Source: Streptomyces sp. Ag109_O5-1
Lineage (GTDB): Bacteria; Actinomycetota; Actinomycetes; Streptomycetales; Streptomycetaceae
Direction: 5' to 3'
Assembly: GCF_003814875.1 (NCBI RefSeq)
Contig: NZ_RKQF01000001.1
Span: forward strand, 8,618,001 to 8,682,000
DNA: 64,000 nt
Position numbers and translations under genes: made by a program. The notes under the pieces are model-generated. The model was not told the DNA's origin and did no database searches. It saw only the letters and a list, made by a program, of their open reading frames with translations. This document shows positions 47,080-57,471 of this stretch, one piece after another. Each line of letters begins with the position of its first letter. Positions within the stretch are counted from its first letter, which is position 1.

Positions 47080-49160
47080 AGGCTCAGTTCAGGATGCAGC
47101 CGGTCCAGGGTCCACACCTGGCGGCGCCGGGCCGACAGCGCGGTGAGCGCCAGCGCACCCGCAGTGAACGCCGTCAGGACCGCGCAGGCCTGCCACACCG
47201 GGCCCAGTCCGCCGCCCGTGATCAGCCTGCGCAGCGCCGCCACGACGTAGCTCATCGGCAGGAACGGGTGGATCGCGTTGAAGAAGCCCGGGCTGGTCTG
47301 CACGGGATACGTGCCGCCCGCCGAGGTCAGCTGGAGCATCAGCAGGGCGAGCACCAGGATCCGGCCGGCCGCCCCGAAGCGGGCGTTCAGCCACTGCACG
47401 ATCGCCGCGAAGCACGCGGCCACCAGGAACAGGAAGCCGACCGTCCCGGCCGCGCGGACCATCTGCAGCCCGATCGCCCAGTGCAGTACGGCCATCAGGG
47501 CGGCCGTCTGCAGCACCCCGACCGCGACCACCGGCAGCCAGCCCGCCAGCGCGATCCGCCAGGCCGCCGAGCCGGCCGCCAGGGCCCGCCGGTTGAGCGG
47601 CTGGATCAGCATGTAGGCGACCATCGCGCCCACCCACAGGGACAGCGGGATGAAGTAGGGGGCGAACCCGGTGCCGTAGTTCGGTGCCTTGTGCAGGTCC
47701 TGCGAGGCGAGCTGGACGGGATCGGCCATGACGCCGGTGCGCTGGTCGCGGTCCTTCTTGTCGTAGTCGGGGATTCTGTCCGCGCCGTCGTGCAGGCCGC
47801 CCGCCAGCTTGCCGGAGCCGTCGACCAGCTTGTACATCCCGCCGTCGAGGTCGTAGGCGCCGGTCTTGAGCCTGCCGATCCCCGCGTCGAGACCGGTCGC
47901 ACCGGTGGTGGCCGTGCCGAGACCGGTGTGCAGCTTCGCGGCGCCGGCGGCGACCCGGGCGGCACCGGCGTTCAGCTTGTCGATCTTCTTGACGGCGTCG
48001 GCGACGTCCTCGGAGAGGTGCGGGGCGCGGTCGGCGAGGGCCTGCGCCTGCGTCTGGAGCGTGCCGAGGTTCGCGTCGAGCGTCTTCAGGTCGCCGTTCT
48101 GGTCCGCGATCAGGGTGTTCAGGTCGTCGGCGACGGCGGCCACGTCGTCGGCCGCGTCCCTGGCCTTCTTCAGATCGGGGCAGACCGGGTCGGTCAGCAG
48201 CTTCGCCGAGCAGCGCGCCGTGTAGACCTCGTCCAGTGTGCCGGCAGCCGCGTGCGCGGTCTCCGCCGCCGCCGGGGCCGTCTTCACCAGGACGCCCAGG
48301 TTGTCGCGGACGGTCCGGGCCGAGTCGGCGACCAGCTGTGCGGTGTCGCCGATGGTCTTCTCGTTCTTCGCCAGATACGGGCCGACCTTGCCGTAGACCC
48401 CGTCGACCTGGTCCGCGAGTGCCTGGGTGCCGTCCGCGACCTGCCGCGAACCGTCAGCGAGCGTCCCGGCGCCCGCGTCCAGCTTCTTGATCCCCTTGGC
48501 GAGCTTCCCGCTGCCGGTCTTGGCGTCCTTCAGGCCGTCCGCGAGGTCCTTCGAACCCTTCTCGGCCTTTCCGATGCCACCGGTGAGGGTGTCGGCGCCC
48601 TCGGCCGCCTTCACCGTCTGTCCGTGGATGCCGGAGAACGAGATGAAGATCCGGTCCAGGAAGGACCGGGACGCCTTGGCGGACGCCGCCGAGCGCACCT
48701 CGTTGAAGACCGTGCGGGAGATCTGTCCGACGATGTAGTTGTTGGCGTCGTTCGTGCGCACCTGGAGTGCGCCGGTCTCCGGGGAGTCGCCGGCGCTGGA
48801 GGCGATGCGCGCACTGAAGTCGGCGGGCATGGTCAGCGACAGGTAGTAGGTGCCGTCCTCGACGCCCCGGCGCGCCTCGGCGGCGCTCACCTCGTGCCAG
48901 TCGAAGGTCCTGCTGTCCTGTAGTCCGGTGACGATGTCGTCGCCCGCGGTGATCCTCTTCCCGCTCGCGGTCGCCCCCTTGTCGTCGTTCACGAGCGCCA
49001 CCGGGATGCGGTCCAGGCGGCCGTAGGGATCCCAGAACGACCACAGGTACAGCGCGCCGTACAGCAGCGGCAGCACCAGCAGGGCCACCAGGGCCGCGCG
49101 CGGCAGCTTCCCCCGTCCGAAGCGCCTGAGCTCAAGCGCGGCCAGTCGCGGCGAGCGCAT
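47076..49160 (-). CDS. YhgE/Pip-family membrane transport protein
   Basis: A 694-residue protein with one N-terminal helix (ALVALLVLPLLYGALYLWSFWDPYGRLDRIPVALVNDDKGA, the YhgE/Pip signature), a long external region of heptad-like repeats (LADGLKDAKTGSGKLAKGIKKLDAGAGTLADG...), and five or six C-terminal helices (WVGAMVAYMLIQPLNRRAL to GPVWQACAVLTAFTAGALAL). YhgE/Pip proteins are ABC-2-like permeases; relatives serve as phage receptors or type VII/lipid export components. It overlaps the ATPase gene by 29 bp and the TetR gene by 4 bp, forming a tight operon. Confidence 0.87.
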   Translation of the reverse strand: MRSPRLAALELRRFGRGKLPRAALVALLVLPLLYGALYLWSFWDPYGRLDRIPVALVNDDKGATASGKRITAGDDIVTGLQDSRTFDWHEVSAAEARRGVEDGTYYLSLTMPADFSARIASSAGDSPETGALQVRTNDANNYIVGQISRTVFNEVRSAASAKASRSFLDRIFISFSGIHGQTVKAAEGADTLTGGIGKAEKGSKDLADGLKDAKTGSGKLAKGIKKLDAGAGTLADGSRQVADGTQALADQVDGVYGKVGPYLAKNEKTIGDTAQLVADSARTVRDNLGVLVKTAPAAAETAHAAAGTLDEVYTARCSAKLLTDPVCPDLKKARDAADDVAAVADDLNTLIADQNGDLKTLDANLGTLQTQAQALADRAPHLSEDVADAVKKIDKLNAGAARVAAGAAKLHTGLGTATTGATGLDAGIGRLKTGAYDLDGGMYKLVDGSGKLAGGLHDGADRIPDYDKKDRDQRTGVMADPVQLASQDLHKAPNYGTGFAPYFIPLSLWVGAMVAYMLIQPLNRRALAAGSAAWRIALAGWLPVVAVGVLQTAALMAVLHWAIGLQMVRAAGTVGFLFLVAACFAAIVQWLNARFGAAGRILVLALLMLQLTSAGGTYPVQTSPGFFNAIHPFLPMSYVVAALRRLITGGGLGPVWQACAVLTAFTAGALALTALSARRRQVWTLDRLHPELSL

Positions 49161-49941
49161 CGCCGGCCTCCTCCCTCTGTGCTGCCTCGGACGTCCCGGA
49201 TGCCTGCGACGTCTCGGATGCCTGCGACGCCTCGGCAGACGTCCCGGCTGCCTCGGTGCTGCCGGTGCGTACGACGACGGCCCCCGCCATCGCCTCCCCG
49301 CACACCGCCACCACCGTCGTCCCCGACTCCGCGATCGACACCAACAGCGCCCGGACCTCGGCCCGTTCGGCCTCCGACAGCTTCAGGTCCGCGTCGTCCA
49401 CGGCCAGCAGCCGGGGCCGTCCGACCATGGCCAGCGCCAGGGACAGCCGCAGCGCCTCGATCCGCTCCAGATCCCGTACGGCGGTGCGGACGCCCTTCGG
49501 CAGCGACTCCAGGTCGAGCCCGGCGGCGGCCAGGGCGTCGTCGACGAGCTGCCGTGCCCGCGCGCTCCGGTCGGCGCGCGGCCTCACCAGGTTGCGCAGG
49601 GAGTCGCCGAACCGGCGCTGCAGCAGGGCCCGTTCGCGCAGGTGCTCGCTGACGGTCAGGGCCGGTTCGAGGTCGGTGACCCCGGCGACGTTGGCCACCG
49701 CGCTGATCCGGCGCACGGCCGCCAGCTGCTTGGGCAGCCGGGCCGCGCCGACGGTCGCGGTGCCCTCGGTGGCCTTCATCCGGCCGGTGAGCGCGAGCAG
49801 CAGACAGGTGCGGCCGGAGCCGGACGGCCCCTCCACCGCGATCAGCGCGCCCGGCCCGGCGTCCAGGGAGATCCCCCGGAACGCCCAGCCGCGCGGGCCC
49901 TTGAGCCCGAGGCGCTCGGCTGTGACAGGTACACCGTGCAC
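49132..49941 (-). CDS. ABC transporter ATP-binding protein with degenerate motifs
   Basis: A 269-residue ABC-type ATPase partnered with YhgE/Pip. Walker A is GPSGSGRTCLLLAL, with Arg in place of the essential Lys. The signature LSGGQ is replaced by LRLSLALAMVG, and Walker B (PRLLAVDDAD) has Asp where the catalytic Glu should be. Hydrolysis is therefore doubtful and the protein may bind nucleotide only. GTG 49941 follows GAGGGGG on the minus strand; earlier starts would cross the operator. First gene of the ATPase-permease-TetR operon. Confidence 0.75.
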   Translation of the reverse strand: MHGVPVTAERLGLKGPRGWAFRGISLDAGPGALIAVEGPSGSGRTCLLLALTGRMKATEGTATVGAARLPKQLAAVRRISAVANVAGVTDLEPALTVSEHLRERALLQRRFGDSLRNLVRPRADRSARARQLVDDALAAAGLDLESLPKGVRTAVRDLERIEALRLSLALAMVGRPRLLAVDDADLKLSEAERAEVRALLVSIAESGTTVVAVCGEAMAGAVVVRTGSTEAAGTSAEASQASETSQASGTSEAAQREEAGDALAATGRA

Positions 49942-49975
49942 AGGTCCCCCTCTTCCGGATCCCCACCATTTTTGA

Positions 49976-49989
49976 ACTGACTGGTCAGT
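49976..49989 (-). promoter_or_regulatory. TetR-type operator of the ABC/YhgE operon
   Basis: ACTGAC, TG, GTCAGT: a perfect 14-bp inverted repeat 35 bp upstream of the ATPase start codon. Its place just ahead of an operon that ends in a TetR gene makes it the best candidate for the autoregulatory operator. Spacing to promoter boxes (TTGCAC on the minus strand begins just upstream) suggests it covers the core promoter. Confidence 0.65.
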
Positions 49990-50121
49990 GCAAAAACTAA
50001 CCCGAACCTTCGATCGAAGCAAAAGCCCAGGTCAGAACGGATTGTCAGTGCCATACCTCACGATGGGCACATACGGCACCCCGTGTGAGGGAGCCGTCAC
50101 CCAGACGACAGGAGGTTCGTC

Positions 50122-50694
50122 ATGGCCAACTCGTCAGCGGCCGCCGCCCACCGGCGCCGCGCCACCGGCCCTGCCCCCTCACTGACCGGCCCGGCGAGCG
50201 ATGTGCACCCCGTGCTCCGCCGGGCCACGGCCCCGCCCGCCGCCCTCGACCTGCTCACCCAGGCCCGTGCCGCCCTCGACGAGGCCGAACTGCTCGACAC
50301 CCCGAACGAGCGCTATGCCACGGCCCACCTGGCCGCCCTGCGCACCGCGGCCGCCGTGCTCGCCGCCCTCGCCCGCCCCGAGACCTCGCCCCGGCGCCGG
50401 GCCCGCATCCGCAGCGCCTGGGAGGTGCTGCCCGAGGTCGCCCCCGAGCTCACCGAGTGGAGCGCCCTGTTCGCCTCCGGCGCCCGCCGCCGGGCCCGCG
50501 CCGAGGCGGGCATCCAGGGCGCGGCCAGCCGCCGGGACGCCGACGACCTGATACGCGACGTGGCCATGTTCGTCCGCATCGTCGAGCGGATGCTGGTCCT
50601 CCAGCCGGTCCTGCCGCAGCCGCGCCGACAGGACGGGGAGCGGCCCGACGACGACTCCGGGAGCCCGGGGAGGGAGTTGCCCGACGCGGGATGA
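50122..50694 (+). CDS. SAV_6107-family HEPN-domain protein
   Basis: A 190-residue helical protein. LDLLTQARAALDEAELLDTPNERYATAHLAALRTAAAVLAAL resembles the HEPN helix pair, and SAWEVLPEVAPELTEWSALFASGARRRARAEAG with DDLIRDVAMFVRIVERML are conserved in the actinobacterial SAV_6107 group. The RNase R-x4-6-H motif of toxin HEPNs is not obvious, so it may be a non-catalytic version. AGGAGG eight bases ahead of ATG 50122 is strong. It lies divergent from the ABC operon, ahead of the methyltransferase. Function unknown. Confidence 0.75.
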   Translation: MANSSAAAAHRRRATGPAPSLTGPASDVHPVLRRATAPPAALDLLTQARAALDEAELLDTPNERYATAHLAALRTAAAVLAALARPETSPRRRARIRSAWEVLPEVAPELTEWSALFASGARRRARAEAGIQGAASRRDADDLIRDVAMFVRIVERMLVLQPVLPQPRRQDGERPDDDSGSPGRELPDAG

Positions 50695-50825
50695 CCAGGC
50701 AAGGCAGCGGAGGCAATAGGGTGGAGAGCGCCTGAAGCCTTCCCGCCATCCGTACCCCGGGCCGGGGAGGCACCGAGTTCGCGCCGCCGGGCAACAGGCG
50801 GTGCCGCGCCGAGGAGTCAACTGCC

Positions 50826-51596
50826 GTGCCGGACCCCACTCGACCCCGCGCTTCTCTCCGTACCGCCGTGGTCTGGGAGGTCCTCCAGGACGCCCTCGAC
50901 CGCAGGGTCAAGGCCACCGGCCGGGACATCCTCGACATCCTCGACACCGGCGGCGGCAGCGGCAACTTCGCCGTCCCCCTCGCCCGCCTCGGCCACCGCG
51001 TCACCGTCGTCGACCCCAGCCCCAACGCGCTGTTCGCACTGGAACGCCGTGCCGCCGAGGCCGGCGTCGCCGACCGGGTCAAGGGCGTCCAGGGCGACGT
51101 CCACGGCCTGTTCGACGTGGTCGAGCGCGGCGGCCACGACGTGGTGCTGTGCCACGGCGTCCTGGAGTACGTCGACGACCCGGCCGAGGGCGTGGCCAAC
51201 GCGGTGGCCGCACTGCGCGCCGAAGGCGTCCTCAGCCTGCTCGCCGCCGGGCTCGGCGGGGCCGTGGTCGCGCGCGCCCTCGCCGGGCACTTCAAGGAGG
51301 CCAAGCAGGCCCTCGACGACCCCGACGGCCGCTGGGGCAGCGGCGACCCCGTGCCGCGCCGCTTCACCGCCGAGCAGCTCACCGGCCTGGTCGAGGGCGC
51401 GGGCCTCGCCGTCGCCGCCGTCCACGGCGTGCGGGTCTTCGCCGACCTGGTCCCCGGTGTCCTGGTGGACACCGAGCCAGGGGCCCTCGACGCCCTGCTC
51501 AAGCTGGAGGCCGCCGCGGCCGAGCTCCCGGCCTTCCGCGCCCTCGCCACCCAGCTCCATGTGCTCGGCGAGACACCGGGGGCGGCCGGAGTCTGA
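50826..51596 (+). CDS. Class I SAM-dependent methyltransferase
   Basis: A 256-residue Rossmann methyltransferase. ILDILDTGGGSGNFAVPLARLGHRVTVVDPSP holds motif I and the acidic residue that binds the SAM ribose; VKGVQGDVHGL is motif II and DVVLCHGVLEYVDDPAEGVANAVAALRAEGVLSLL is motif III-IV. The C-terminal half (FTAEQLTGLVEGAGLAVAAVHGVRVFADLV) gives the substrate cap. It resembles small-molecule or tRNA (CmoA/SmtA-like) enzymes; the substrate is uncertain. GAGGAG lies eleven bases before GTG 50826. It follows the HEPN gene on the same strand with a 131-bp gap. Confidence 0.82.
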   Translation: MPDPTRPRASLRTAVVWEVLQDALDRRVKATGRDILDILDTGGGSGNFAVPLARLGHRVTVVDPSPNALFALERRAAEAGVADRVKGVQGDVHGLFDVVERGGHDVVLCHGVLEYVDDPAEGVANAVAALRAEGVLSLLAAGLGGAVVARALAGHFKEAKQALDDPDGRWGSGDPVPRRFTAEQLTGLVEGAGLAVAAVHGVRVFADLVPGVLVDTEPGALDALLKLEAAAAELPAFRALATQLHVLGETPGAAGV

Positions 51597-51873
51597 GAGG
51601 CTCCTGAGACGAGCCCGCTGATCAGCGGCTCGACAGCGGATGGAGTACGCCACAGGCCCCCCGATCGAGGGGTTTGCGCCGTATGATCGAGGGAGACCAC
51701 CCGGCATGACGGGTCGGCCACTGGGGAATGGAAGCCTCAGCGAGCCGGCACTGCCATGGCGGGTTCCGGTTGGCCAATTGGCCTAGAGGGGCGGGTTTCA
51801 CGGGGGCGATTCCCTGCCTATCCTGAAGGGACCCCCCGGGTCGCCCCGGCGACTGCACGATGAGGAGGACGCC

Positions 51874-52263
51874 GTGCCGCTCTCGGAGCACGAGCAGCGA
51901 ATGCTTGAGCAGATGGAGCGAGCGCTGTACGCCGAAGACCCCAAGTTCGCGACAGCGCTTGAGGGGAACGGCCTGCGGACGTACACCCGGCGACGGGTCT
52001 ACCAGGCGGCAGCCGGCTTCCTCGTGGGTATCGCGCTCCTCATCGCCGGAGTGGCCGCGCAGCAGATCTGGGTCAGCGTGGTGGGCTTCCTCGTCATGCT
52101 GGGCTGTGCGGTACTCGCCGTCACCGGCTGGCGCAAGGCTCCCAAGCCCGGCGAGCAGCCCGCCGCGGGCTCACAGGCCCGCCGTCAGAGCCGGCCGAAG
52201 CGCTCCATGATGGACCGCATCGAAGAGCGCTGGCAGCGCCGCCGCGACGAGCAGGGCCACTGA
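51874..52263 (+). CDS. DUF3040 membrane protein
   Basis: A 129-residue protein. PLSEHEQRMLEQMERALYAEDPKFATAL is the diagnostic DUF3040 start, followed by two membrane helices (AAAGFLVGIALLIAGVAA and WVSVVGFLVMLGCAVLAVTG) and a basic tail (MMDRIEERWQRRRDEQGH). Function is unknown; the family is found near cell-division genes in actinobacteria. GAGGAGG precedes GTG 51874. The 277-bp region in front has a 12-bp palindrome at 51772-51783 and a TATCCT box at about 51817. An 18-bp-stem terminator follows. Confidence 0.85.
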   Translation: MPLSEHEQRMLEQMERALYAEDPKFATALEGNGLRTYTRRRVYQAAAGFLVGIALLIAGVAAQQIWVSVVGFLVMLGCAVLAVTGWRKAPKPGEQPAAGSQARRQSRPKRSMMDRIEERWQRRRDEQGH

Positions 52264-52284
52264 CGGCTCCGCCGAACTGAGCGT

Positions 52285-52323
52285 GACTGAGGGGTGACCG
52301 CCACCGGCGGTCACCCCTCAGTC
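52285..52323. terminator. Strong bidirectional terminator
   Basis: GACTGAGGGGTGACCGCC, loop ACC and GGCGGTCACCCCTCAGTC make a perfect 18-bp stem with a three-base loop. It lies 21 bp past the DUF3040 stop and 115 bp past the convergent transglutaminase stop, so it can end transcription from both sides. Confidence 0.9.
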
Positions 52324-52438
52324 GTTGTCCGGCAGTCGACGTCCAGCCGGAGCCGTCGCCGAAGGCCGGTCGGTCATCGCGGGACGCCGTCGAGGCCGGC
52401 TGCCGCCGGGCCGGCCGGCCCGGCGGCAGCCCTGCCCG

Positions 52439-54823
52439 TCAGCCTCTCTGTCCCGACGGCCTGCTCAGGGCCGGCCGGGCCGCCGCCGCGCGTTCACGCA
52501 GCCGCGCCCACCGGGCCGACGCCGCCCACACCACGCGCACACTCGACCGGGGAGCGAACAGCGCCCTGAGCCGTGCGGGGACGCCGGCCGTGCCGTTCAG
52601 CGCGGCCCTCACCCGGCGGACATCGTCCGCGAGCCCCGCCGTCGGCCGCGGCCGCGGCGCGTACAGCACCTGTTCGACCGCGTCCGCCACCCGGTGCACC
52701 GAGGCCCCGGTGACCGGGTCGAGACGGCCGAGCCGGACGAGCCGGTCGGCCGTGCCACGCGGGGTCTGCGAGTCGTCCGGCAGGATGCCGAAGTCCCAGG
52801 CGGTGTCGATCAGTTCCTGCCAGATCGCCAGCGTGTGCGCCGCCACGCCTTCGGGGCTGCGGTCGTAGGCCCCGAGGCGCCTGGCCCGCGCCTGCTGCCG
52901 GTACAGCATCGGCGACAGCGGCACCGCCAGCACGGCGAGTCCGGCGAGCGCCCACAGGGCCAGCTGCCACCACGGCGGCCCGCCGTCGCCCTGCTGCACC
53001 GCGCTCGCCGCGGACGGGCTCGCGCAGGCGTCCAGCTTGCGCAGCTGGGCCGTGCAGCTCTGGCTCTCGGAGGCCGAGGCCGACGGCGCCGCCGAGGCGC
53101 CCTTGGAGGGCAGCACCTCGTCCGGCACGGACGAGCCCGGGGTGTCCGACACGGTGTACGACGGCGTCGTGCCCCGGGTCGGCGTCGGCTCGAAACGGGT
53201 CCAGCCCACGCCCTCGAAGTACAGCTCCGGCCAGGCGTGCGCGTCCTTCAGACCCACCGACACCGTGCCGTCCGCCTGCGGGGTGCCGGGGGCGAAGCCC
53301 ACCGCGACCCGGGCCGGGATACCCAGCGTGCGGGCCATCGCCGCCATCGCGAAGGAGAAGTGCACACAGAAACCGCGCTTCTGCTTCAGGAAGTTCGCGA
53401 TCGCGCCCTCGCCCCGGCCGACCTCCACCTGGGTGTCGTACTGGAAGCCGCCGGACACGGCGAAGTAGTCCTGGAGCTTGACCGCCTGCTCGTAGTGGCT
53501 GGCCGAGCCCGCGGTGATCGCCCTGGCCGTCTTCGCCACCACCGACGGCAGCGACGAGGGGACCTTGGTGTACTCCTTCTTCAGCGCCGCCGACGGCTCC
53601 GGCGCCGAGGCCAGCTGCTCCGGCGTGGGCTGCACGTCCAGGCTGGTGACCTGGTAGGTCTCACCGCGGGTGTTCTGACCGTGGTCGCCGACCAGAGTCA
53701 TCCCGACCGGTTCGTAGCGCCAGGTGCCGGCGATCTTCACCCCGCTCGGCGGATACGGCATCGGCAGCCAGTCCTGGGCGTACCAGTCGGCGGCCGAGAT
53801 CGTCGTTCTGATCGTCGTCCGCCTGACGTCACCGCCGAGGCCCGCCGGGGTCGGGAACGTGCCCGGCACATTGGTGATGTGCCGCTGGGCCGGCTTCCAG
53901 GTGGTGCCGTCGAAGTCGTCCAGGGAGACGATCCGCAGGTACATGTCGGAGACGTCGTCGGTGCTGGTCCGCAGCGACAGCACCTGGCGGTCCTCGTCCA
54001 CGTTGAGGCTGTCCCGCAGCGACACCAGCGGATTGACCGCGGAGATCGTGCCGCCGCTCCCGTCGCCCACCCCCACACCGGTCCCGGTGGCGTCCAGCAG
54101 GCCACCCTGGATCGACGGCATGGCCAGCGGCACGAACAGGGCGACACCGAGCACGGCGGCACCGATCCGGCGCCCCGTGCGCACCGGGGCCACCGCACCG
54201 CTCTCCGGGCCGCCCGGGGTCCGCGAGACCCCGCCGAACACCCGGCCCCACTGCGAGAGCCGGTCCCGCCCCTCGGCGAGCAGCAGCATCAGATAGCCGG
54301 CCGCCGCCACCAGGAACCACAGCCAGTCGGCCGCCCCGTCGGACAGGCCCGCCGCCACCGAGTACAGCGCGAGCAGCGGCAGCCCGGCCGGGGCCGCGCT
54401 GCGGAAGGTCACCGCGAGGGTGTCCACGATCAGCCCGATGACCAGCACCCCGCCGATCACCATCAGCCGGATGCCGTCCGTCAGAGGCGCGGGTATCGCA
54501 TACCGGCTGACGTCCTGTGAGCCCTGCTGGAGCAGGTCGGCGAGGTACCGGAAGGTGTCCGGGCCGGGGATCAGCCCGGCGATCGCGTGGCTCCGGGCGA
54601 AGACCAGGGTCAGCATCAGCAGCGTGGCCAGGGCCTGCGCGGCCACGGTCAGCGGCCGGGCCAGCGGCACCCGCCGGGTGGCCATCCCCACACCCGTCTG
54701 GATCGCCACCAGGAACACCGCCTGGAACAGCCAGGTCATCGGGGAGACCAGGGGCAGCAGGGCGCAGGACGCCATCAGCGTCGCCGCGGCCGCGGTGAGC
54801 GCCAGCCGCGCCCGTCCGCTCAT
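52439..54823 (-). CDS. TgpA-like transglutaminase-domain membrane protein
   Basis: A 794-residue protein. Six or so N-terminal helices (residues 1-225) are followed by an external DUF3488-like region and a transglutaminase core: KRGFCVHFSFAMAAMARTLGIPARVAVGFAPG contains the nucleophile Cys, and DAHAWPELYFEGVGWTRFEPTP contains the His and acidic positions. A further helix (WQLALWALAGLAVLAVPLSPML) leads to a cytoplasmic DUF4129-like tail. The ATG at 54823 shares one base with the DUF58 stop (TGATG), so translation is coupled. MoxR-DUF58-TgpA operons are widespread and of uncertain role; a link to cell-envelope protein processing is inferred. Confidence 0.87.
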   Translation of the reverse strand: MSGRARLALTAAAATLMASCALLPLVSPMTWLFQAVFLVAIQTGVGMATRRVPLARPLTVAAQALATLLMLTLVFARSHAIAGLIPGPDTFRYLADLLQQGSQDVSRYAIPAPLTDGIRLMVIGGVLVIGLIVDTLAVTFRSAAPAGLPLLALYSVAAGLSDGAADWLWFLVAAAGYLMLLLAEGRDRLSQWGRVFGGVSRTPGGPESGAVAPVRTGRRIGAAVLGVALFVPLAMPSIQGGLLDATGTGVGVGDGSGGTISAVNPLVSLRDSLNVDEDRQVLSLRTSTDDVSDMYLRIVSLDDFDGTTWKPAQRHITNVPGTFPTPAGLGGDVRRTTIRTTISAADWYAQDWLPMPYPPSGVKIAGTWRYEPVGMTLVGDHGQNTRGETYQVTSLDVQPTPEQLASAPEPSAALKKEYTKVPSSLPSVVAKTARAITAGSASHYEQAVKLQDYFAVSGGFQYDTQVEVGRGEGAIANFLKQKRGFCVHFSFAMAAMARTLGIPARVAVGFAPGTPQADGTVSVGLKDAHAWPELYFEGVGWTRFEPTPTRGTTPSYTVSDTPGSSVPDEVLPSKGASAAPSASASESQSCTAQLRKLDACASPSAASAVQQGDGGPPWWQLALWALAGLAVLAVPLSPMLYRQQARARRLGAYDRSPEGVAAHTLAIWQELIDTAWDFGILPDDSQTPRGTADRLVRLGRLDPVTGASVHRVADAVEQVLYAPRPRPTAGLADDVRRVRAALNGTAGVPARLRALFAPRSSVRVVWAASARWARLRERAAAARPALSRPSGQRG

Positions 54824-56168
54824 CACCGTGCCTCCCCGCCCGCCGCGGCCACCGAGGTGCGCTCCCGGTCGGCCTGTCGCCACAGCTCCGTCATCGAGGC
54901 GCCGCGCGGCACGCCGACGGCCGTCCAGCCGGACTCGCGCAGCATCCGCAGCCGCTCCTCGTGCGCGTTGCCGGGCGCGGGCACGTCGGTGGGCTCCCGC
55001 ACCCAGGTGTCCGGGTCCAGCACGAACGCGACGGCACCGCCGCTGCGCTGGCGCATCTTCGCGGCCACCGCCGCCTGTTCCTCGTCGAGGTCGCCCAGGA
55101 AGGCCACCAGCAGCCCCTCGTTGCCGCCGCGCAGCAGGTCGTACGCCCGGGACAGGCCGGTGCCGTCCGAGTGGTCGATCACGGCCAGGGTGTCCATCAT
55201 CAGCCCGGCCGCGTCCGCCGACTCCTGGCCAGAGCCCGCGAAACCGTCCGAGCCCTCGCCGGGCACCGAGCTGCCGGTGTCCGTCAACAGCCGCACCGAG
55301 AAGCCGCGTTCGAGCATATGGACCAGGACCGAGGCGGTGCCGGAGACCGCCCATTCGAACGCCGAGTCCGGGCCCGCGCCCTCGTAGGCGAGGCCCCGGG
55401 TGTCAAGCAGCACCGTGCAGCGGGCGCGCTGCGGCTGTTCCTCACGGCGCACCATCAGCTCGCCGTAGCGGGCGGTGGAGCGCCAGTGCACCCGGCGCAG
55501 GTCGTCGCCGTAGCGGTAGCCGCGCGGGATCACGTCGTCCTCGCCGGCCAGGGCCAGCGAGCGCTGCCGCCCGTCGCCGTACCCCTTGGCCTCGCCGCTG
55601 AGCCGGATCGGCGGCAGCGGCTCCACCTTCGGGATGACGGTCAGGGTGTCGAACGTCGAGAAGGAGCGGGTCAGTTCGCACATCCCGAACGGGTCGGTCA
55701 GGCGCAGCTGCAGCGGGCCCAGCGGATAGCGGCCGCGCAGGTCCGAGCGGACCCGGTAGGACACCTCGCGGCGGCCGCCCGGCTCCACCCGGTCCAGGAC
55801 GAACCGGGGACGCGGACCGAGGACGTACGGCACCCGGTCCTGGAGCATCAGCAGGCCGGTGGGCAGCCGCGAGACGTTGTCCATCCGCAGATGGACCCGG
55901 GCCTCGCTGCCGGCCGGCACCCGCGACGGGGAGAGCCGGCGGCTGCCTGCCACCCGGTAGCGGGTGCGGTAGAGGACGGTCGCGCAGATCAGCGGCAGCA
56001 CGGCGAGCAGCAGCCCGACCCGGCGCAGATCCGCCTGGCCGAGGATGTACGCGCAGATCACCGCCGCGATCCCGGCCGCCAGGAAGGAGCGGCCCCGGGT
56101 GGTCAGCCCGGCGAGCGCGGTGCGGACGCCTCCCGACTCCTCGCGGTCGGCCTCCGCCGGGGCGCCCA

Positions 56169-56172
<4 letters not shown>
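54823..56172 (-). CDS. DUF58 (VWA-like) membrane-anchored protein
   Basis: A 449-residue protein with two N-terminal membrane helices (GRSFLAAGIAAVICAYILG and VGLLLAVLPLICATVLY). An external or cytoplasmic beta region follows (FVLDRVEPGGRREVSYRVRSDLRGRYPLGPLQLRLTDPFGM), then the DUF58 signature GYRYGDDLRRVHWRSTARYGELMVRREEQPQ and a VWA-like half (CTVLLDTRGLAYE with a partial MIDAS). The start GTG 56172 or ATG 56169 overlaps the MoxR stop. It is probably the substrate or partner of the MoxR ATPase in the same operon. Confidence 0.87.
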
Positions 56173-57209
<1,037 letters not shown>

Positions 57210-57471
57210 CCGGCCCTCCTCGGCCCGTTATTGCCCGGGCCGGCGCTTCGTCTCGCATAACCGGCCCACCCCGAAACACGGACACCGCGCGTGAATAGTT
57301 CCGCGCGACGTCCCACACCGCATTCTTGCTGCCGTTACCGTTTCGTGTCACTCGCCTGTGGACAACTGCCCGCACTATGTCGGTCTTACGGGCTTTCGAC
57401 CGTCTATTCGACAGCGTCCCGACAGGGCACGGCGGCGGTTTTCGGGGTGAGCGGCTCGCCGGGGAGCGTGC

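Noticed and set aside
52325..54520. Plus-strand open frame of about 730 codons opposite the transglutaminase gene
   Set aside because: Arg/Gly/His-rich composition typical of an antisense shadow; it also runs through a strong terminator hairpin.
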